Origin: an uncultured Collinsella sp. | GTDB lineage: Bacteria; Actinomycetota; Coriobacteriia; Coriobacteriales; Coriobacteriaceae | Length of the DNA: 7,723 bases | Assembly (NCBI GenBank): GCA_900549535.1 | Contig: UROR01000098.1 | Location: 1 to 7,723, forward strand | Reading direction: 5' to 3' | Shown here: positions 5,043 to 7,723 of the stretch, one piece after another | Numbering within the stretch: the stretch's first letter is position 1 | Layout: each line of letters starts with the position of its first letter | The notes under the pieces: model-generated | The model's input: the letters and a program-made list of their open reading frames with translations, nothing else | Told to the model about the DNA's origin: nothing | Databases searched by the model: none | Program-made: the position numbers and the translations under genes

Positions 5043-6431
5043 ATGATTAAAATTGCCAAGTTTGGCGGCTCGTCGGTCGCCGACGCCGAACACTTCAAGA
5101 AGATCAAGGCCATCGTCGACGCCGACCCTGCCCGCCGTTTTGTGGTGGTTTCCGCCTGCGGCCGCCGCTTTAAGGGCGACACCAAGGTGACCGACCTGCT
5201 CTACCTGGTTAACGCGCACGTTAAGTATCACGTTTCGTGCGAGGAACTGCTCGAGGACATTGGCCAGCGCTATTTTGATATCGCTGACGAGCTGGAGCTC
5301 ACCTATCCCATCCGCGAGGAGTTTGCGGCCTTTGCCGAGCGCGCCCGCTCGGGCGGTTACTCTACCGAGGAGCTCGTGAGCCGCGGCGAGTATTTCACCG
5401 CTCGCCTGATGGCCGAGTACCTGGGCCTGCCGTTCCTGGACGCCGCGACGGTTGTTGCGTTCCATCACGACGGTACGCTCAGCATGAATCGCACCTCCGA
5501 GCTGGTGCAGGAGTATGGTCAGCAGGGCGGCTTTGTTATGCCCGGTTTCTACGGCGCGACGCGTGAGGGCCAGATCAAGCTGCTCGACCGTGGCGGCGGC
5601 GATATCTCGGGCTCGATCTTGGCTAAGTGCCTGGGTGCCGACCTGTACGAGAACTGGACCGACGTCTCGGGCTTCTATTCAGCCGATCCGCGTATTGTTC
5701 CCGAGGCTCAGCCCATTGCGCGCGTTACCTACGAGGAGCTGCGCGAGCTTTCGTACATGGGTGCGAGCGTCCTGCACGAGGAGGCCGTGTTCCCCGTGCG
5801 CGAGGCGGGGATTCCGCTGGTCATCAAGAACACCAATGCACCGCAGGACCCCGGCACCATCATTAGCGAGACGGCTGACGAGGGCGAGGCAGAGCCCATC
5901 ATTACCGGCGTGACCGGCAAGCGCGGTTTTGTCGCCATCAACGTCGCCCGCGACCGCACCAAGCCCCGCGTCGGCTTTATGCGCCGTGCACTTTCGGTGT
6001 TCGAACGCTATGACGTTTCCGTCGAGCACATGCCCACCGGTGTCGACCGCTTTGGCGCCGTGGTGCAGGAGCAGGACGTTCACGATTCGCTGTACTCGCT
6101 CGTGGGCGACATTCAGCAGGAGGTCGAGCCGCTCGAGATCGAGGTTGTCGAGGGCTTGGCGCTCATTGCGACCGTTGGCCGTAACCTGCGCGGTCGCGCG
6201 GGCATCTCGGGCCATCTGTTTGGCATGCTTGGCCAGGCCGGCGTGAGCGTGCGCATGATTTCGCAGAGCTGCGACGAGATCAACATCATCATCGGTGTGG
6301 AGGAGAAGGACTTTGATCTGGCGATTCAGACCATTTACCGTGCCTTTTCCGACGAAAACGGCATTGTGAAGGTTTCCGACCTGGAGGCTCCCGCGCCGGT
6401 CGATCCCGCTCTGGCCGCGCTCCGTAAGTAG
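5043..6431 (+). CDS. lysC: Aspartate kinase (aspartokinase)
   Basis: Aspartokinase phosphorylates L-aspartate with ATP to 4-phospho-aspartate, the committed step to lysine, threonine and methionine. The 462-residue protein begins with the amino-acid-kinase signature KFGGSS (residues 6-11), then FVVVSACGRRFKGDTKVTDL (33-52). It carries SRGEYFTARLMAEYLG at 113-128 and a nucleotide-site loop LDRGGGDISGSI at 181-192, followed by ENWTDVSGFYSADPR at 203-217. Two C-terminal ACT-like regulatory units follow, about 296-360 and 370-440; the second contains MISQSCDEINIIIGV (405-419). These imply allosteric feedback by an aspartate-family amino acid, but which one cannot be read. No homoserine dehydrogenase domain is fused, so it is a monofunctional enzyme of ordinary length. 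ATG 5043 places the kinase motif at the usual distance from the N-terminus. It is divergent from thrC, with asd downstream on the same strand. Confidence 0.96.
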   Translation: MIKIAKFGGSSVADAEHFKKIKAIVDADPARRFVVVSACGRRFKGDTKVTDLLYLVNAHVKYHVSCEELLEDIGQRYFDIADELELTYPIREEFAAFAERARSGGYSTEELVSRGEYFTARLMAEYLGLPFLDAATVVAFHHDGTLSMNRTSELVQEYGQQGGFVMPGFYGATREGQIKLLDRGGGDISGSILAKCLGADLYENWTDVSGFYSADPRIVPEAQPIARVTYEELRELSYMGASVLHEEAVFPVREAGIPLVIKNTNAPQDPGTIISETADEGEAEPIITGVTGKRGFVAINVARDRTKPRVGFMRRALSVFERYDVSVEHMPTGVDRFGAVVQEQDVHDSLYSLVGDIQQEVEPLEIEVVEGLALIATVGRNLRGRAGISGHLFGMLGQAGVSVRMISQSCDEINIIIGVEEKDFDLAIQTIYRAFSDENGIVKVSDLEAPAPVDPALAALRK

Positions 6432-6504
6432 CTGTCATCCCGGTGATTTTTTGGGACGTGTCTCATAAATCTACGGCGGGGCGTTTCGTTTCGGTTTCGT
6501 TTCG

Positions 6505-6540
6505 ACGGGGCGGGTTTCGTGCCCGCCCCGTTCTTGTATA
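6505..6540 (+). terminator. Probable intrinsic terminator between lysC and asd
   Basis: ACGGGGCGGG (6505-6514) pairs perfectly with CCCGCCCCGT (6522-6531) around the loop TTTCGTG, and TTCTTGTAT follows. The 10-bp GC-rich stem is strong but the T-tract is short and interrupted, so partial termination is possible. It lies 73 nt past the lysC stop and 65 nt before the asd start, suggesting asd has at least partly independent expression. Confidence 0.65.
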
Positions 6541-6605
6541 CACTGGCAACAATAATTGGCCTGCTCAGCGTGTGGGCAAAAGCCACAGCCTTTAAAGGGG
6601 GAAGC

Positions 6606-7631
6606 ATGAAACAGTACACGGTTGCTATTTTGGGCGCGACGGGAGCCGTGGGCACCCAGATGCTCGAGTGCCTCAACGAGCAGGAGTTCCCGGTCGGCAA
6701 GCTCAAGCTGTTGGCAAGTGCACGCTCCGCGGGCAAAACCGTTGAGTTCCGCGGCGAGCAGATCGTGATTGAAGAGGCTTGCCCCGAGGCCTTTGAGGGC
6801 TGCGACATCGTACTCGGCGCCGCCGGCGACGATATCGCCAAGGAGCTGCTGCCCGAGGCCGTCAAGCGCGGCGCCGTCGTGGTCGACAACAGCCATGCCT
6901 TCCGCATGGATCCCGAGGTGCCGCTGGTCGTGCCCGAGATCAACGCCGATGATATCAAGTGGCATCACGGCCTTATCGCCAACCCCAACTGCGCGACCAT
7001 CATTGGTCTGGTTCCCACGTGGCCGCTGCACCAGCTCGCCGGCGTGAAGCGCATGATCGTCTCGACGTATCAGGCGGCTTCGGGTGCCGGCGCCCCCGGC
7101 ATGGCGGAGCTCGAGGCTCAGCTGGCTGCCCTGGGCCGTGGCGAGGAGATTCCCGAGCCGCGTGCGTTTGCCGCTCAGCTGGCGAGTAACCTGATTCCGC
7201 AGATCGGCGGCGTCAAGGAGGAGGGCTTTACCTCCGAGGAGATGAAACTGCAGAACGAGGGCCGCAAGATCATGCACCTGCCCGAGCTGCGCGTGAACTG
7301 CACTTGCGTGCGCGTGCCCGTGCTGCGCTCGCACTCCGAGAGCATTACGCTCGAGTTTGAGCGCGACATTACGGTTGATGAGGCCCGCGCTGCGCTGGCT
7401 GCCGCTCCTGGCGTCAAGCTGGTTGACGATATGGCTGCCGAGGATGCACACGACCGCTTCCCCATGCCGATGGATACGTCCGACCAGGACCTGATTTGGG
7501 TCGGCCGCGTGCGTCGCGACATCTCGAACCCCGAGGCCGCGCGCGGCATCACCTTCTGGTGCTGCGGCGACCAAATCCGTAAGGGCGCGGCAACCAACGC
7601 CGTCCAGATCGCTAAGCTGCTCTGCGAGTAG
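6606..7631 (+). CDS. asd: Aspartate-semialdehyde dehydrogenase
   Basis: Asd reduces 4-phospho-aspartate with NADPH to aspartate 4-semialdehyde, the branch-point metabolite between lysine (and diaminopimelate for the cell wall) and the homoserine branch. The 341-residue product has an N-terminal Rossmann motif VAILGATGAVG (residues 6-16) and the catalytic cysteine C129 in ANPNCAT (125-131). It also has STYQAASGAG (153-162) with the substrate-binding Gln156, and RVPVLRSHSES at 236-246 with the probable catalytic His243. The C-terminal GDQIRKGAATNAVQIA is typical of the family. The start at ATG 6606 is preferred over an in-frame GTG-type extension from 6519. It directly precedes the nucleotide-binding motif and has an AAGGGGG SD at 6595-6601. 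It follows lysC on the same strand, as is common for consecutive pathway enzymes. The frame is intact up to the G-rich end of the window. Confidence 0.97.
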   Translation: MKQYTVAILGATGAVGTQMLECLNEQEFPVGKLKLLASARSAGKTVEFRGEQIVIEEACPEAFEGCDIVLGAAGDDIAKELLPEAVKRGAVVVDNSHAFRMDPEVPLVVPEINADDIKWHHGLIANPNCATIIGLVPTWPLHQLAGVKRMIVSTYQAASGAGAPGMAELEAQLAALGRGEEIPEPRAFAAQLASNLIPQIGGVKEEGFTSEEMKLQNEGRKIMHLPELRVNCTCVRVPVLRSHSESITLEFERDITVDEARAALAAAPGVKLVDDMAAEDAHDRFPMPMDTSDQDLIWVGRVRRDISNPEAARGITFWCCGDQIRKGAATNAVQIAKLLCE

Positions 7632-7644
7632 CGGTGGACCTGTC

Positions 7645-7723
7645 CGGCGGGGGGGCGGGGGGGGGTTTTTTTAAGGGAAGCGGACACAAGGGGGGGGGGG
7701 GGGGCGGGGGCGGGGGGGCGCCG
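7645..7723. other. Abnormal poly-G rich tail, probable low-quality contig end
   Basis: After the asd stop the sequence becomes runs of G with isolated C: 7 G at 7649-7655, 9 G at 7657-7665, a run of seven T at 7666-7672, 15 G at 7690-7704, then 5 and 7 more G. No complementary C-rich arm exists, although the T-run sits where an asd terminator would be expected. Miscalled G at a read or contig end is the simplest reading. A genuine G-quadruplex-forming tract is the alternative. Confidence 0.6.

Noticed and set aside
6519..6605. 29-residue N-terminal extension of Asd
   Set aside because: It starts inside the terminator stem-loop, and the ATG at 6606 has its own SD and matches the family N-terminus.
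6471..7574. 367-codon minus-strand open frame opposite asd
   Set aside because: It is antisense to a clearly conserved dehydrogenase and shows His/Ala/Gly-rich shadow composition without family motifs.

Overview
The window looks like chromosomal DNA of a high-GC gut actinobacterium of the class Coriobacteriia, most likely Collinsella or a close relative. This is inferred from protein and codon style and from the gene set; no 16S or other marker is present. Seven protein genes can be supported. Five are ordinary housekeeping or biosynthetic genes and two form a candidate toxin-antitoxin pair.

Layout, left to right. Positions 20-610 (+) encode the ribosome-assembly GTPase EngB/YsxC. Positions 643-2050 (+) hold an accessory island of lower GC content: a double-palindrome operator, a DUF3990-type putative ADP-ribosyltransferase, and a partner protein with a C-terminal XRE-type helix-turn-helix (HTH). 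Positions 2161-2342 are a 182-bp near-symmetric inverted repeat whose right end covers the stop codon of thrB. thrB (homoserine kinase, -) lies at 2338-3219. Positions 3234-3345 are a second, unrelated 112-bp inverted repeat that ends three bases before the thrB Shine-Dalgarno (SD) sequence. An intrinsic terminator for thrC lies at 3375-3408, and thrC (threonine synthase, -) at 3421-4938. A 104-bp divergent promoter region separates thrC from lysC (aspartokinase, +, 5043-6431). A terminator-like hairpin at 6505-6540 precedes asd (aspartate-semialdehyde dehydrogenase, +, 6606-7631). The last ~80 bases are abnormally G-rich and may be a sequencing or assembly artefact at a contig end.

Functionally, lysC and asd carry out the first two steps from aspartate to aspartate semialdehyde. 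thrB and thrC carry out the last two steps from homoserine to threonine. Homoserine dehydrogenase (hom), which links the halves, is not in the window. The genes are split over two strands around a shared divergent promoter region.

The parts worth a second look are the autoregulated-looking DUF3990/HTH module and the two long palindromes that bracket thrB. One palindrome could pair alternatively with the thrB ribosome-binding site.
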